Origin: Anaspis maculata
Taxonomy: Eukaryota; Arthropoda; Insecta; Coleoptera; Scraptiidae
DNA length: 64,000 nt
Reading direction: 5' to 3'
NCBI GenBank assembly: GCA_949128115.1
Contig: OX421965.1
Coordinates: forward strand, 7,940,753-8,004,752
Part shown: piece by piece, positions 11,861 to 23,181 of the stretch
Layout of the letters: each line of letters begins with the position of its first letter
How positions within the stretch are numbered: the first letter of the stretch is position 1
The notes under the pieces: generated by a model
Databases searched by the model: none
The model's input: the letters and a program-made list of their open reading frames with translations, nothing else
Told to the model about the DNA's origin: nothing
Program-made: the position numbers and the translations under genes

Positions 11861-12285
11861 TGTTACGAAGCTCGCGACCATCCCGGCTCTTTCTAGAGAA
11901 ATCTAGATTTCCGCGTTGCATTCGGGAAGCATCGAGAGACTTCAGCGGTAGGTCATGACACGTCGAAACTTCTGGTGGAGGTGCCGTAAAAGGTACGCGT
12001 ATATTCTCGACGCAGATACCAGAAAAATCCTCGTGTGCTGGGAACACCGACAGGAAGCATCCAGAACCTTCGATGCCACTATAAGAGAGGAACTCGACCT
12101 GGCATTGGCAGAGTTTGAATCGAGCAATCGTGGCGTTAATATCTCAAGCGACATTGTGAATTTCTAAGCGATTAATAGTTCTGTGCGTTATTTAGTTGTA
12201 TTGGTAGTAGTGAATACAGTGCAGTTTGTTTACAAGTAAATCAGCACGTTTAATTTTGAAATAGGCGAACCCGTATACCGTAACA
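11861..12285 (+). mobile_element. Solo LTR of a retrotransposon, 4-bp duplication ATAT
   Basis: The segment begins TGTTACGAAGCTC and ends ACCGTAACA, giving the TG...CA ends of an LTR with the inverted heptamer TGTTACG/CGTAACA. It is flanked by ATAT at 11857-11860 and 12286-12289. Its 425-bp length fits an insect Gypsy- or BEL-type LTR. No second LTR or internal region is present, so this is a recombined solo LTR. The 70-codon open frame across its right part has no recognised domain. Confidence 0.75.
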
Positions 12286-12354
12286 ATATATTTCCCGTTG
12301 GCGCGCATTCAAACGGCTGTCAACTTGTCAACTGAACAGTAATTTAGTTCAGAA

Positions 12355-12870
12355 CGAGAATATTCGAGATCATTCACAACACACGAGAATGTTCCTGTAT
12401 GTTCTGAAATGTTCGAGCATAGTCTGGAATGTTCGAGAACGTTCGGAAACATTCCAGATCAATGTAGAACATTACTTCCTCCAAGAAGAAGGTTTCCGGT
12501 TTCACCTAAAAGATGTTTTCGAAAATGGAAGGTTTGGAAGTTTTGCCCGCTATAAATTTCTAAAACAGTCCAGAACATTCCAGATCATTGTAGAACATTC
12601 GAGATCATTCCACAATATTCAAGAATGTTCTGGAATGTTCTGGAATATTCTGGGACGTTCGAAAACATCCTGGAACATTCCAGATCATTGGGAAACATTC
12701 GAGATAATCCACAACATTTCAGAACGTTCCGGTATGTTCTGGAATGTTCGGGAATAGTTTGGAACGTTCGGGGACATCCAGGAACATCTCAGATCATTGT
12801 GAAACATCCTATAACACCCTCGAATGCTGTGGAATATTCTGGAACATTGTGGACCATTCGAGAGTTTTTT
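12355..12870. promoter_or_regulatory. Long decamer array of heat-shock elements
   Basis: The sequence is built from 10-bp units close to GGAACATTCC. That is exactly an inverted pair of the heat-shock factor half-sites (nGAAn, nTTCn). From about 12561 to 12870 some 31 units run almost unbroken in one register; about 11 more lie at 12361-12475. The best run, 12623-12650, has six alternating half-sites with perfect 2-bp spacing (GAATGTTCTGGAATGTTCTG and on). Heat-shock factor trimers bind three or more such half-sites, so the array could bind many trimers. It lies 0.8-1.3 kb upstream of the receptor 1 start codon. Confidence 0.8.
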
Positions 12871-12955
12871 GGTATGGGCGGGGCACCCATTGGTTGGGGA
12901 ATATAAACTAAACCAAGATTCGTCATGGGGTTCGATCGAACGACAGTGTCCTATC
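12866..12955 (+). promoter_or_regulatory. Core-promoter-like segment: GC box, ATTGG, TATA
   Basis: Directly after the array come GGGCGGGGC (12877-12885), CCATTGGTTGGGG (inverted CCAAT core) and TATAAA at 12902-12907. A start of transcription would be expected near 12932-12945. The order matches heat-shock gene promoters, but no heat-shock protein frame follows; the next start codons open only very short frames. A possible donor AAAGTATGT at 12998 and the acceptor TTTTTTCAACAG ending near 13630 would splice such a transcript to receptor 1 exon 1. Confidence 0.5.
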
Positions 12956-13117
12956 ATTGACGAAGGGGAGAACCTGGAAAGAAGTGGAAATTCCAAAGTA
13001 TGTTTAGTGCGGAAAATATAGTTCAGTGCAATTGCATGTGAATTCGAAAACTGCTTGATAGTATTTGCAAATAAAAAGTTGATGTGATTTGTATTTCATA
13101 CAATGCCCAAACGTAAA

Positions 13118-13260
13118 AAGCTCCTGTTCACGAAATGACCCGACCCCTATTCCAAACCGAAAACATAGACGTCTCCAGACAATTCTCGAACATTCCAGAA
13201 TATACCGGAACATTCCGTGCATAAGCTCCTGTTCACGAAATGATCATAAATCGAAAACAT
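13118..13260. repeat. Direct duplication with further heat-shock half-sites
   Basis: AAGCTCCTGTTCACGAAATG occurs twice, about 107 bp apart, each copy followed by GAAAACATAGACGT. Between them lies CTCGAACATTCCAGAATATA and CCGGAACATTCCG, more heat-shock-type half-sites. From here to 13669 nothing else is recognised apart from the acceptor near 13630. Confidence 0.6.
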
Positions 13261-13669
13261 AGACGTATCCACGTAAAAAAAACAATTTTTCCTGAACAGA
13301 CCATCAACATGCTTGATTTCTATTCTGAGTTCACAAGCAACACAAAAATGATTGCTTTCAACAAGACAACTGCAGCACGATACAAATTTAGAATTTTGTG
13401 ATCATCGTCGAGCCTTCAAGTAACGGCAACGAACATTTTATTCTTTTGCACTTGCGGATGGCTCCTGAAGTCGCGTGCTATTCTGGAACTCAAGTTGAAT
13501 CTCAAGAACGTAGATCCCGAAGCCTTTTGCTTCTTCACAGAATGCCAAGTTTAGGTATTTTTGGCGCTTATCCACCGGACTAACATCTATCATCTACATC
13601 AACGTGCAGTGCTTTTTGTTTTTTCAACAGTTTCCGTGGCAGTCAACTCTGTGACAAGAAGCGAGCAGC

Positions 13670-14521
13670 ATGGGGATTTTCAAATACAAGAGTCAGATCA
13701 AAGGTTTCGTCATGTTGATATGGTTGTCCATTATAATGACCAACAATTTTTCTTCCAGATGATGTGATCCCACAGTTAACGGAGTGGCCGTGGTTTTTTA
13801 TGCACACAGCAAGACAACGTCTAGTCTGTTGTATCGCGTGCATCATTTACACTACTCACACACTTATATTCGGATCATATCACCTCATTCACAACATGAA
13901 TTTGAGCTACTGGATGGATAACTTCTTCTCAACTTCTGCGACGCTCATTGTGCTCAACTAAACGTCTGTTGTGTGACATTTTCATTTCGCTTTCTAATTC
14001 CAGGAGATCTCTTTGTATTTCGTACTGTACAGCAAGAAGCAGGACTTCTATGAAATAGCCGACACCTATTTTCAGCAATTTTGGCCGTTGATGGAATATC
14101 GATCGACTTATGCCGTTTTGAAAAAGGAAGGAAAGATGGTGAAGTTGTATTTCTTGAGCTTGGTCATTCTTACTGGCGTTATAGCGGCAAGCACTATCTC
14201 TTTAAATGACTACATCTGCCAACACGTTCCTGTTTTTAAATATTTCGTTGGCCATTTTGGGCGAAAATGGAGTTATTAATTTTTGACTCCATTTTATTTC
14301 TCATTATTCCATACCGCTTTCCTCGTCGAGGCGTGCACTGCGATTACAGTGTACTATATCCTCCACGTAAAGTTTCAATTAACCCTTGTGGTCCATAGAC
14401 TGGATGAAATGCAAAAAGTGGATTTGTTGCAGCATGAGAATGTCTTACAAGATCAAGATTATCAAGTTGGAATTAGAAGAGAGCTGCTGAGCTGCTTCGA
14501 GCATTATTGTTTATTGAAACG
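13670..14521 (+). pseudogene. Odorant receptor 1 (7tm_6), exons 1-3, with in-frame stop
   Basis: Exon 1 is 13670-13703 (MGIFKYKSQIK, phase 1), exon 2 is 13759-13949 (phase 0) and exon 3 is 14004-14521 (ends phase 2). The introns are 55 and 54 bp, with acceptors TTTTTCTTCCAG and TTTCTAATTCCAG. The exons encode the N-terminus and the first transmembrane segments of an insect odorant receptor (LVCCIACIIYTTHTLIF; FLSLVILTGVIAA; LVEACTAITVYYILHV), ending at the intracellular FEHYCLLKR that matches VNRHAEVMR of receptor 2 with the same intron phase. A TAA at 14277-14279 interrupts exon 3 mid-membrane-region without a frameshift. Unless it is an assembly error or an allele, the receptor is non-functional. 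The donors after exon 2 (GTGCTC) and exon 3 (GTCTGT) are weak. Confidence 0.75.
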
Positions 14522-14665
14522 GTCTGTAGACTCAAGTACCTACCTAGGTGATCGATTCACTTAACTTTGTCGCTTCACATGATTGAATGAAAACCATGGA
14601 CAGACTGCTCCAGGAGAAAGAAAGACCACGAAGGTATTTTCCGATCATTTCAAAACACTCATTAT

Positions 14666-17600
14666 AGCCCAGGCGCCAGGGAAAACAATAAGGAAATAAT
14701 TGTTTCCTGGCTGGAAACTAGCTTAAAACGATCTGTGTAGCTTATAGTCCTAGCGGTACACGTAAAAATGGCTCTAATTGTGACAAAAGTGTGAAATTTG
14801 ATGTGTAGACTCCTAAAAGCATTTAAAAGGTTTTTAGAAGGGGAGCCAAGAAAAATTTTGATTTTGATTTTTTATTTTTTTGTGACGTCATTTTTTTTAT
14901 TTTTTTTTTCATTTTTGCAACTATTCGAAATTTTTGACTTTTACTTTCGTACTATGGTGAGTTATTGCTTAATTCAAAAAACGGAAGATAAAATTTGCGA
15001 AAAAAATTGATTGAACTGAAATGATGGCGTTTTTTGTAAAAATCAATTTTTTCCATTTTTTTCGAAAAATATTGTGAATATGTAAAAAATTAGAAAGGGC
15101 AATTATCCCTCAAAAGAAGCCCTATCTGAAGTTATAGAAGTGTTTCTCCAAATTCCAAGCCGCTTTCGAGATATTTAGAAATATGTTATTTGTTGCGACT
15201 GTTTTTTCGTATTAGCTCCTATTTCATCGAACACATAACAGGGTTCTTTTTTCTCGAAAATATACTTCAGAACGATCAGACCAAAGGATTCTAAGGAGTT
15301 CATTGTGAATTGTAATTTTTCCAGTGGCGTAGATCATAGAAATTCGAACCATTTCTACCCTCTCGCCGTACTTTCTACACCACTCGATTATTTGGAAAAT
15401 ATATGACATTTTGGCATTATGATCATCCAAGATCACCTAGCATGACACTTCATTTGAAAAGCACGCAGTTTTTTTGCTGATCAGATCGACTGCGAAACAT
15501 TGCATCCTGTATCATCTCCTCGATCATCTCCATCATGACTGTTTTAGATAAATTTTAGTTGATTGTCCCCCCCAGAGTTTTTAAACAGGATGTCGTAACA
15601 GGTGGCTTGTGATGATCATCTTGTCGAATAAAATATAAATATCAACAAACAAATAGGCAGGTATAAACAGGTCAGCAATTGAAGTGGGCCACCCAAAATT
15701 TTTATTCCCTTTCAAATATAAATATCAGCTGAAAGACGCAACCGATTTCAAAACGGTTCACGACATCTAATAGAGTGATTCTTACTCTACGATGTTTGAT
15801 GTTAGCTTTTTCTATTGTCGGCAATATACAAGATATACAGGGTGAAAACGGAATCTCTACGGAAATGGTTAAGTTTAAATCATGGGTAACTATTGTAAAA
15901 ATGACACCAGACTTTTTGTGACTTCATATTTAGAAAGCTCGACTCATTGTCTCGAAACGGTTTTTTTGAATTCCCGTCTATCTCTCTCAGTTACAGGGGT
16001 GATCTGAAAAAATTTGGTTTTGCACTGATGATGAGATTCCTTGTTATCCAATTTTCAAAATATAGACGGCAAATTGAAGCTTATTCTTAGGTGGAGCCTA
16101 AAAATCATATTCGACTCAAAAAAACATTCGAAACAATGGACTCTACCACAAAAGGTAACCCAAATATGAAGTAGGTACACTCGGGATCTGGTTTGGATGG
16201 AAACTATGTATATGACAAAATCAACCGCTTTTCAAACGAACGGTTCACTCCAAACATTTCGACGTAGTTTTCGCTTGTATCAGTCAAGAATGGTCGGTGA
16301 TGGAACCGAATTCACAACCGCATGATTAGGGAGAGGATACAAGCTAAAAGTACATCGAATGTTCAAGTGAACGGTTCGTTTGGAAAGCGGTTGTTTTTGT
16401 CAAAAAATTGAATCCAAAACAGATCCCGAGCGTACTTCACTTCATACTTGGAATATCTTTGGTGAAGTCCATTGTTTCGAATGTTTGTTTTGAGTCGATT
16501 TTGACTTTCAGACTCCATTTCCCGAAGAATAAGTTTGAATTCGCTGTTCATATTTTGAAAATCGGAGAACAAGAAAGTCCATTATCAGTGCAAAACCAAA
16601 AAAAAAATTCCAGAATCACCCTGTAATTGGAAGAGACAGACGGGAATTTGAAAAACCATTCCGAGACATTGATTTGAGCTTTCCAAATATGAAGTCACAA
16701 AAAGTCTGATATCATTTTTAGAATAGTTACACATGATACAAAATTGACCATTTCAGTACATCCTCCGTTCTCACCCTGTATATCACATACATTGCCGACA
16801 ATAGAAAAAGCTGACACCACACATCGTAAGTAAACAAAGAATCACTCTATCAGACATTGTAAACCGACTTGAAATCGGTTGCTTCTTTCCGCTGATATTT
16901 ATATTTGAAAAAGAACAAAATTTTTGGATGCCTCACTTCAATTGCTGACCTGTTTAGATGCGATGATAATGTATGCCTTCGACGTCACTGATGGCCACTC
17001 AACCAACTTTACTGTTGATGAAGTGAATAATTTTCAGTTTGGGGGAACAATAAACTATAATGTATCTAAAACAGTCATGATGGAGATAATCGAGGAGGTG
17101 ATACAAAATGTAATATTTTGCAGTCGATCTGATCAGCGGAAAAATTGTGTGCTCAAGATCGTCGCGTCGATCTCATCTTGTTTTCAAAAGAAGTGCCATA
17201 CTAGGTGATCTTGGATGATCATGATGCCAAAATGTCATGATGCCATATATTTTTTAAATAATCGAGTGGTGTAGAAAGTACGGTGAGATGGTAGAAATGG
17301 TTCGAATTTTCATGATCTACGCCACTGGAAAAATTACAATTTACAATAAACCTCCAAGAAATCTTCGGTCTGATCATTCCTAAGTATATTTCCAAGACAA
17401 AAGGACCCTGTGATGTGTTTGATGCAATAGGAGCTAATACGAAGAAACAATTGCAAGAAATAACATTTTTCCAAATATCTTGAAAATGGCTTGGAATTTT
17501 AAGAAACACTTCGGACATTTCTGATAGGGCTTTTCTTGAGGAATAACTGCCATCTTCTATTTTTTACATATTCACAATATTTTTCGAAAAAAATTGAAAA

Positions 17601-19013
17601 GTTTGATTTTTACAAAAAACGTCATCATTTCAGTTCAATCAATTTTTTTCGCAAATTTTCTCTTCCGTTTCTTGAAATAAGTAATTACTCACCATAGTAC
17701 AAAGACAAAAGTCAAAAATCTCAAATAGTTTCAAAAAGAAAAGAAAAAGAAAAAAATATGACGTCACAAAAAATTGAAAAAATAAAATCAAAATTCTTTT
17801 TGGCTCCCCTTCTTAAAACCTTTTAAATGCTTTTAGGAGTCCACACACCAAATTTCACACTTTTGTCACAATTAGAGCCATTTTTATGGAATTTTGCTTA
17901 TACCGCTAGGACTATTAGGTTCTGACATACTAGTTTCCCCCCTTTCGGAAATGTCGGCGTCATGTCGTCATCATCAACAAGAAGTGCACCAGCGTGGTTT
18001 TTGCCGAATATCTCAATTTTGGGTCATCTGACAGCAAAAGATGTGAGGAGTCATTTTGAAGCCTATGGAATTCCCTACAGTTTGGTTCTTCAATCCCTCT
18101 GAAATCATCAAAATTGACAGTAGCAAGAAATGTATGTAACAGTATATTATATACCAAGAAACCAAAGTGAATTTTTGATCCCTTGGGTGAAGTTCGTTGC
18201 TCGGGGACCCTTCGGGTCCAAATCCCAGAATTAAAAAATCACTTTGGTCCCTTGGTATATAATATACTGTAATATACATTCCTTGGTACTGTGAATTTTT
18301 AATATTTTGATGATTTCAGAGGGCCTTCAAAACATTTTAGAGTGAAGCTGTGAGCTGACCACTTCTTTAGTGTATTAAGTGAAGCTTATAGAGCAAATTC
18401 ATATTGATATGGGACTCGTGTTAGGTGCTTAGAGTGTCGCATATAGGCTAAATCGAAGAAATATGTAAAATTTCTATGATCTGATTTGATTCCCTCAGTA
18501 CACCCTGTATATGTACAATGTGACGTTTTTGACTTTCCTATATTCGTAATCAACGGTTTAAGAGAAAGAGTTTAAGACCATCACTGCAACTATAGCATGA
18601 AGGATTCTCAAGAAATCTCATTTTAATTTTTTTTTGTCACATCGACATTTTAGTTTTTCGAGTCAAGTGGCCATAGAGTTTTTACGACAATGCCTTTCGC
18701 TTCCAGAAGCTCTATCTCAAAAACCATAGGTCGCAGAAAAATCATTCAAAAACTATTTCTTAGGGAATTTCATTGGTTTCAAAACGACTACTTACATCTT
18801 TTGCTGTCAGATGACCCAAAATTAAGGTATTGGGCAAAAACCACGCTGGTGCACTTCTTGTTGATGATGGCGACATGACGCCGACATTTCCGAAAGGGGG
18901 GAAATTAGTATGTCAAAACCTAAGCCACACAGATCGTTTTAAGCTAGTTTCCAGCCAGGAAACAATTATTTCCTTATTGAGCTGATTTTTGCTCCCTGGC
19001 GCGCGCCTGGGCT
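14666..19013. mobile_element. Foldback element copy 1, hosting a second foldback
   Basis: The ends are AGCCCAGGCGCCAGGG and, complementary, GCGCGCCTGGGCT. It is flanked by ATTAT at 14661-14665 and 19014-19018, a 5-bp duplication. Without the nested insertion it is about 1.18 kb, with its centre near 18200. Copy 2 (57825-61169) has the same ends and 5-bp ATATT duplications. It lies in receptor 1 intron 3. Confidence 0.85.
14745..17914. mobile_element. 3.17-kb foldback nested in copy 1, TTA duplication
   Basis: The ends are TAGTCCTAGCGGTA and TACCGCTAGGACTA, flanked by TTA at 14742-14744 and 17915-17917. The arms of about 1.5 kb match from end to end (for example GTGGTGTAGAAAGTACGG on the right, its complement near 15370 on the left). 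The inner section 15836-16785 has its own TACAGGGTGA/TCACCCTGTA ends and may be a third nested level. The empty site is visible in copy 2 near 57908 (GTGTGACTTAGGTTTTGAC). A 3-bp TTA duplication is typical of PIF/Harbinger elements; no transposase is seen. Confidence 0.88.
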
Positions 19014-19402
19014 ATTATTTGTTACTGACTGATTGTCATCATTTTCAATCGAATCGTACATTTTGATTCCAACACCACTAAGTATATTTGATAGAGACGT
19101 GTTTTAACCGGTTTCATCAGGAAAAAAATCCCTTCAAATTTGATGACCTCTCACTCAAGAAGTTCGTTTTTCTTGATTTCCCCCAAGTTATACCTACGTG
19201 ACAATCATGATAAAATCGAGGTTTCGATCGATGAGGTGTTTACAGTATTATAATTCACGTTTTTCGCAATGTCAGTCGCCAAATTTCATTGTTATCTGAC
19301 AATGTCTGTCTGTCTGGCTGTTGGCAAACAATTGGTGAAAAAGTCTGTTCGATTCTTGTGGAAACGGCAAAAAAAAGGAGGATTACCTCGTCCCCTCAAG
19401 CC

Positions 19403-20066
19403 AATAGGGTAGTGACCGATTTTTTTTTTTATTATTTTTTTTTAAAGTTCACTTCTTGATAAGTGACGCTATATAGTTAACAGATTTTTTTCCGTAAGTT
19501 TTCTTGGTAAAAAAAATTCATGAAAGTTTTCGATCATTTCAAATTTGGCGCGATGACGTCGCAATCTTTCATAAGCGGAGAAGCAGGCTTGACAACATTA
19601 TACAGAACTTACTACAAAAAGCACTAGCGTCAACCCGTCAACGCTCATAACAGCTGATTGTTATATTGTTAACGCTTTGTGTATCTGTGCGGTGATTCGT
19701 GTTGTTTAGTTGTTTTGCTTGAAAATATGGAAAGTTGGTAAAATCTTTCATGATTTATGAATATTTCAAGACTACATCAGACTTCAATGGTTATGTTATG
19801 CTGGCAAACGTCAACGTCAACACTGACACACAGGCAACGGAGGTGTGGTCATCCCCACTACTGTCAAAAGATTGAAACGTCACAGCCCGCCTTACAGCTC
19901 GGTAGATTTGAAATCGTTCGCAAAAGTAGCCACTTTCAAGGCAGATTTTGAGGCACTTGGAACTTTTTTTTTTGAATTTTCACGAAACGTAGTCTTGTTA
20001 TTAAGGCTCTACATTCGATTAGTATGATTTTTTTCTATATTTTTGGATGGTGGTCACTACCCTATT
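19403..20066. mobile_element. MITE with AATAGGGTAGTGACC ends
   Basis: Inverted ends of 14-16 bp (ATAGGGTAGTGACC and GGTCACTACCCTAT) bound a 664-bp segment with T-rich runs just inside both ends. The interior has a short frame (KRLKRHSPPYSSVDLKSF) that I do not recognise. Confidence 0.7.
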
Positions 20067-20079
20067 GAAGAAAATCTGC

Positions 20080-20125
20080 CCCCAAAAGTACTACAATGTA
20101 CTACAATGTAAAGTACTACAATGTA
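20080..20125. repeat. Short tandem repeat of GTACTACAAT
   Basis: Three to four copies of the decamer, AAGTACTACAATGTACTACA and following. From 20126 to about 20700 nothing more is recognised, except TAGGGGAATCTGGTATCGCC near 20492, which resembles the outer end of the pogo-like elements at 26442 and 29933. Confidence 0.6.
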
Positions 20126-20884
20126 CTTGTCTCATGAAATCAAATCTCGTTAATGACTTTCTGTCTGGACTAAACTTTGATAACTTTCGCTGACTAAATG
20201 AGAGCTCTGTTCGCGTGTTCCTCAAGCTTGCGTGCTGATTAACGGAATGTTGGTAATCTGTGAAATGTTTTTTGTGGAAGAACTTATTTGGCGGTTTTTA
20301 TTTAAGAAAAATTAAGACTGGTTTGTCTATACATATCATCAGCATCACCCTCTCTCTTATTTTCAAATAAATAATTTATCTTAGCTATCGAAGCTCTACG
20401 CAGGGGATTGGTATGGAATATTTTTTATAATTACTAAAAGTGCAACGATTCACATTGAGCGAATCAGGGGAAGTGGTACATAGAGTAAACTAGGGGAATC
20501 TGGTATCGCCTACTACAAAATCTGGTGTCGCCGCATTGCTATAAAATCATACTAGGGTTAAACGTACTATAGCAACCTAACTGAAAAAATCCAACTTGAG
20601 CCTCAAAAGCAAAAGTCTGTATGCTCAGAGCGGCTTCGACTAAATCGCCCCTGAAATCTCAATCGAAGGTGGGTGGTTCTCTTCTGACTGGCATTTGGAC
20701 AAATTATTTAATATTTCTATAGTGATAGGCGAAAGAAAAACAATCACAGCTGAAGATCCGCATATTCAAGCGCGCTCTCCAAAGGCTTCTTTGATCTGAC
20801 ACGCGAAAAAATATGTTTTTCAAGGTAAACTCTACAGTATTTTTGACAATAGGCACAAGTGATTTCTCAACAACAACAAAAATT

Positions 20885-21184
20885 TCAGCTAAAGTGAAGA
20901 TGTGAATTTGCAAACAATTCTAATCTTTCTTCTATTCTAGCATTTTCGACAACCAAATAACTTCGTTTCCAGATGTTTAGTGGGAAAATCATTCGGTCTG
21001 TCGTGCAGAATACTATGAAAGAGAGTTCACCCAACACAAGGACATTGTTTTGGTGGCCAACTCGATGGCAAATAAAGTCTCTAGGATGGAACGCGTGAAC
21101 TCTGGAAACTTCGTCTGGAATAGGTTTTTCATTGAACTGCTTTTCACCTGTTTGAATGGAAATAATATGGAATAGTTTCTTCAA
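20885..21184 (-). other. Possible coding exon of unknown family
   Basis: The minus-strand frame follows a good acceptor (TTTCCATTCAAACAG) and reads EKQFNEKPIPDEVSRVHAFH then PRDFICHRVGHQNN. The composition looks protein-like, but I recognise no domain and could not establish a donor. It may be a decayed gene or mobile-element frame. It lies within receptor 1 intron 3 on the opposite strand. From 21200 to 22250 I see only a repeat-like segment related to 19150-19270 (GTTTTTCTTGATTT). Confidence 0.25.
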
Positions 21185-22254
21185 ATGCCAGTTGGAAGAG
21201 AATCACCGTTTTCGATTCAAAGGCATTTCAGGCGGAGCCGCTCCAAGCGATAGAGTGCTCTTGGATCAAAGCAAGGTCAAGCGACAAAGTTGAGTACCTA
21301 TTAGTCCGGACGTTGGTGGGAAATACTTTGCACTTTTATACTCAAGCATTGTCACCTTTGCATGCCTGTTCCTGAGACCACCCTCGACCTATCTGGAACT
21401 GGGGACATCGACGCAAACTGTGCAGACACTTTAAACCGGGTGGAGTGGAAAAACATATGGTGAAAAATCGTGAACTATAATTGATGACTCATTTCATGCT
21501 AATGAAGATGCTGCTAACAGTTTTAAAACATCCTGAAGCGTTTCCGAAATACGCTAGAAAAAGAGAAATTTCTTCAGTTTTCTCTTTTTTGAATGAATCA
21601 GTGGTTTTTGGAGATAACAAGCTGCAACTTGGTATTCCGACAATCAAAGATGTTCAAAATAGAAGAAGCAGTGGGAACATTGACAAAGCTTGCTCGATTC
21701 GAAACTAAGATCTCCAACTTTTTCCCATCGTGAGCGCCATCTTCAAACTGCCCGATGTGAAATCATCAAGAAAACAGCAGATAACCATTTTATCAAAAAC
21801 ACACGATCGTTTTATTATGAAAAACCAAGTCCTGAATTGCGGCAATGACCTCTTCATCCAAGAACCGTTATCATTATCAAGCTTGTTTTTCTTGATTTTT
21901 CTCAACTTACCATGACCAAATGAAACTTCAGATTGATGAGATGTTCGCGATTTATAATCGACATAAATTCGCGATTATAAGTCACCAAATTCAATCACAT
22001 TCAGTCAAGTGGTTGTTTATTACAAGTCAATCATTTGGTTATGTTATGTTGCACTATTCATAAAAGGGTATGTGAGTCATACAATAGATTCCAACCGTGT
22101 CACGATTTGTACCACCGGGCCAAATAAGATCAGTTATCATTATGAGGGGGGATGATATCGTCTTAGTACTAACGTATGTTCGTTATCATCATGAATTAGG
22201 GCAGGCTATGGAAGTAAAAACGTATGCCTGAATTCATCAATAATCAGTAGTAAT

Positions 22255-22412
22255 ACAACAAGAGCATCAAAATAATCGAATATACCGCGATTGCGAGATG
22301 TATTGCAAGAAACACAGCGAGACCATAGGTCGAGCTGTGTTTTGAAGCAATACATCGAACAAGAGCGGTATATTCAGATTATTTTGATGCTCGAGTTGCA
22401 TTCGTTAGACTA
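22255..22412. repeat. Compact 155-bp hairpin repeat
   Basis: Arms of about 60 bp (AGCATCAAAATAATC, ATATACCGC, GATGTATTGC, AAACACAGC) are mirrored around GAGACCATAGGTC. The structure suggests a small foldback MITE. Confidence 0.75.
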
Positions 22413-22639
22413 TACAACGAGCTTTGCACGACCCACCTGCTTCCGACTTTTGTCAATGACAGTTTTCAAAATTCAGAAATAATTTGTCAAACTGACGTTT
22501 TGGTCCTGATTTACCTTTAATGCCTGATCCCTGTTTGATCTGTATTACGAAATCTACAATAAATATCATCATAACTACATTATAAGGAGCAAAGTGAATC
22601 GTTTATTTTGAACAGGTGATAGAAGTGAACAATTTTTAT

Positions 22640-23181
22640 TGGTAGGTAACAGAAGAACTTGAGTCTTCGCCGAAAGTTTGTAGTATTCTGTGTAGCTCCT
22701 CAGCAGTCAATGGTGCTGAAATGCATTTCCATAATTCCGTCATCCCTTGGTGAACTCTTCCCTCGGAATTCCGAGCATCATTGCCTTACGAAATGCCAAC
22801 ACCTTTGAAAGAAGAGTGAAAAGTAATGACAACACAGCAATCAGCCTACAAAGATTACCTTTGAAAGGATCAGTCTTTTTCCCGAATTCAGAGTAAAAGT
22901 TCAACTGCAACCGCTTTGCCGTCAGATTCCATAGGATCTTCAAATTTTCCTCTTTGAGTCACCTCCGTTCGTTTTTCGCATGTTGTATGCCCATCAGTTT
23001 TCCAGGATGTGTGCCATTTTAGCGTGGACTTTTCGTCCGGAAAATGGTTGAAACTGCCGTCAAACATATTCCTCTCTTCTAACAGTATTGGCTGGTTCAA
23101 CTGACCATACAAAGTCTTGAATTGTTCGGCTGTAGTGGTTACAAAACGACCCATTTGTTGGTTTCGAAATGCAAAAGACAA
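22640..23181 (-). other. Possible small gene or pseudogene, unknown family
   Basis: A minus-strand frame from 23181 reads MSFAFRNQQMGRFVTTTAEQ then FKTLYGQLNQPILLEERN and looks protein-like. Further down, EFGKKTDPFK is followed by donor GTAATC, and a later frame ends MTELWKCISAPLTAEELHRI then LQTFGEDSSSSVTYQ and a stop at about 22642. Joining the parts needs one frame change near 22890, so it is either broken or has an exon I have not placed. No known domain is recognised. Confidence 0.3.

Noticed and set aside
11955..12167. 70-codon frame (RRNFWWRCRKRYAYILDADT)
   Set aside because: Lies wholly within the solo LTR and has no known domain.
12389..12757. 122-codon plus-strand frame over the heat-shock array
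   Set aside because: Repetitive peptide (WNVRE, FQIIVEHS) produced by the decamer repeat; 10 is not a multiple of 3, so frames interchange.
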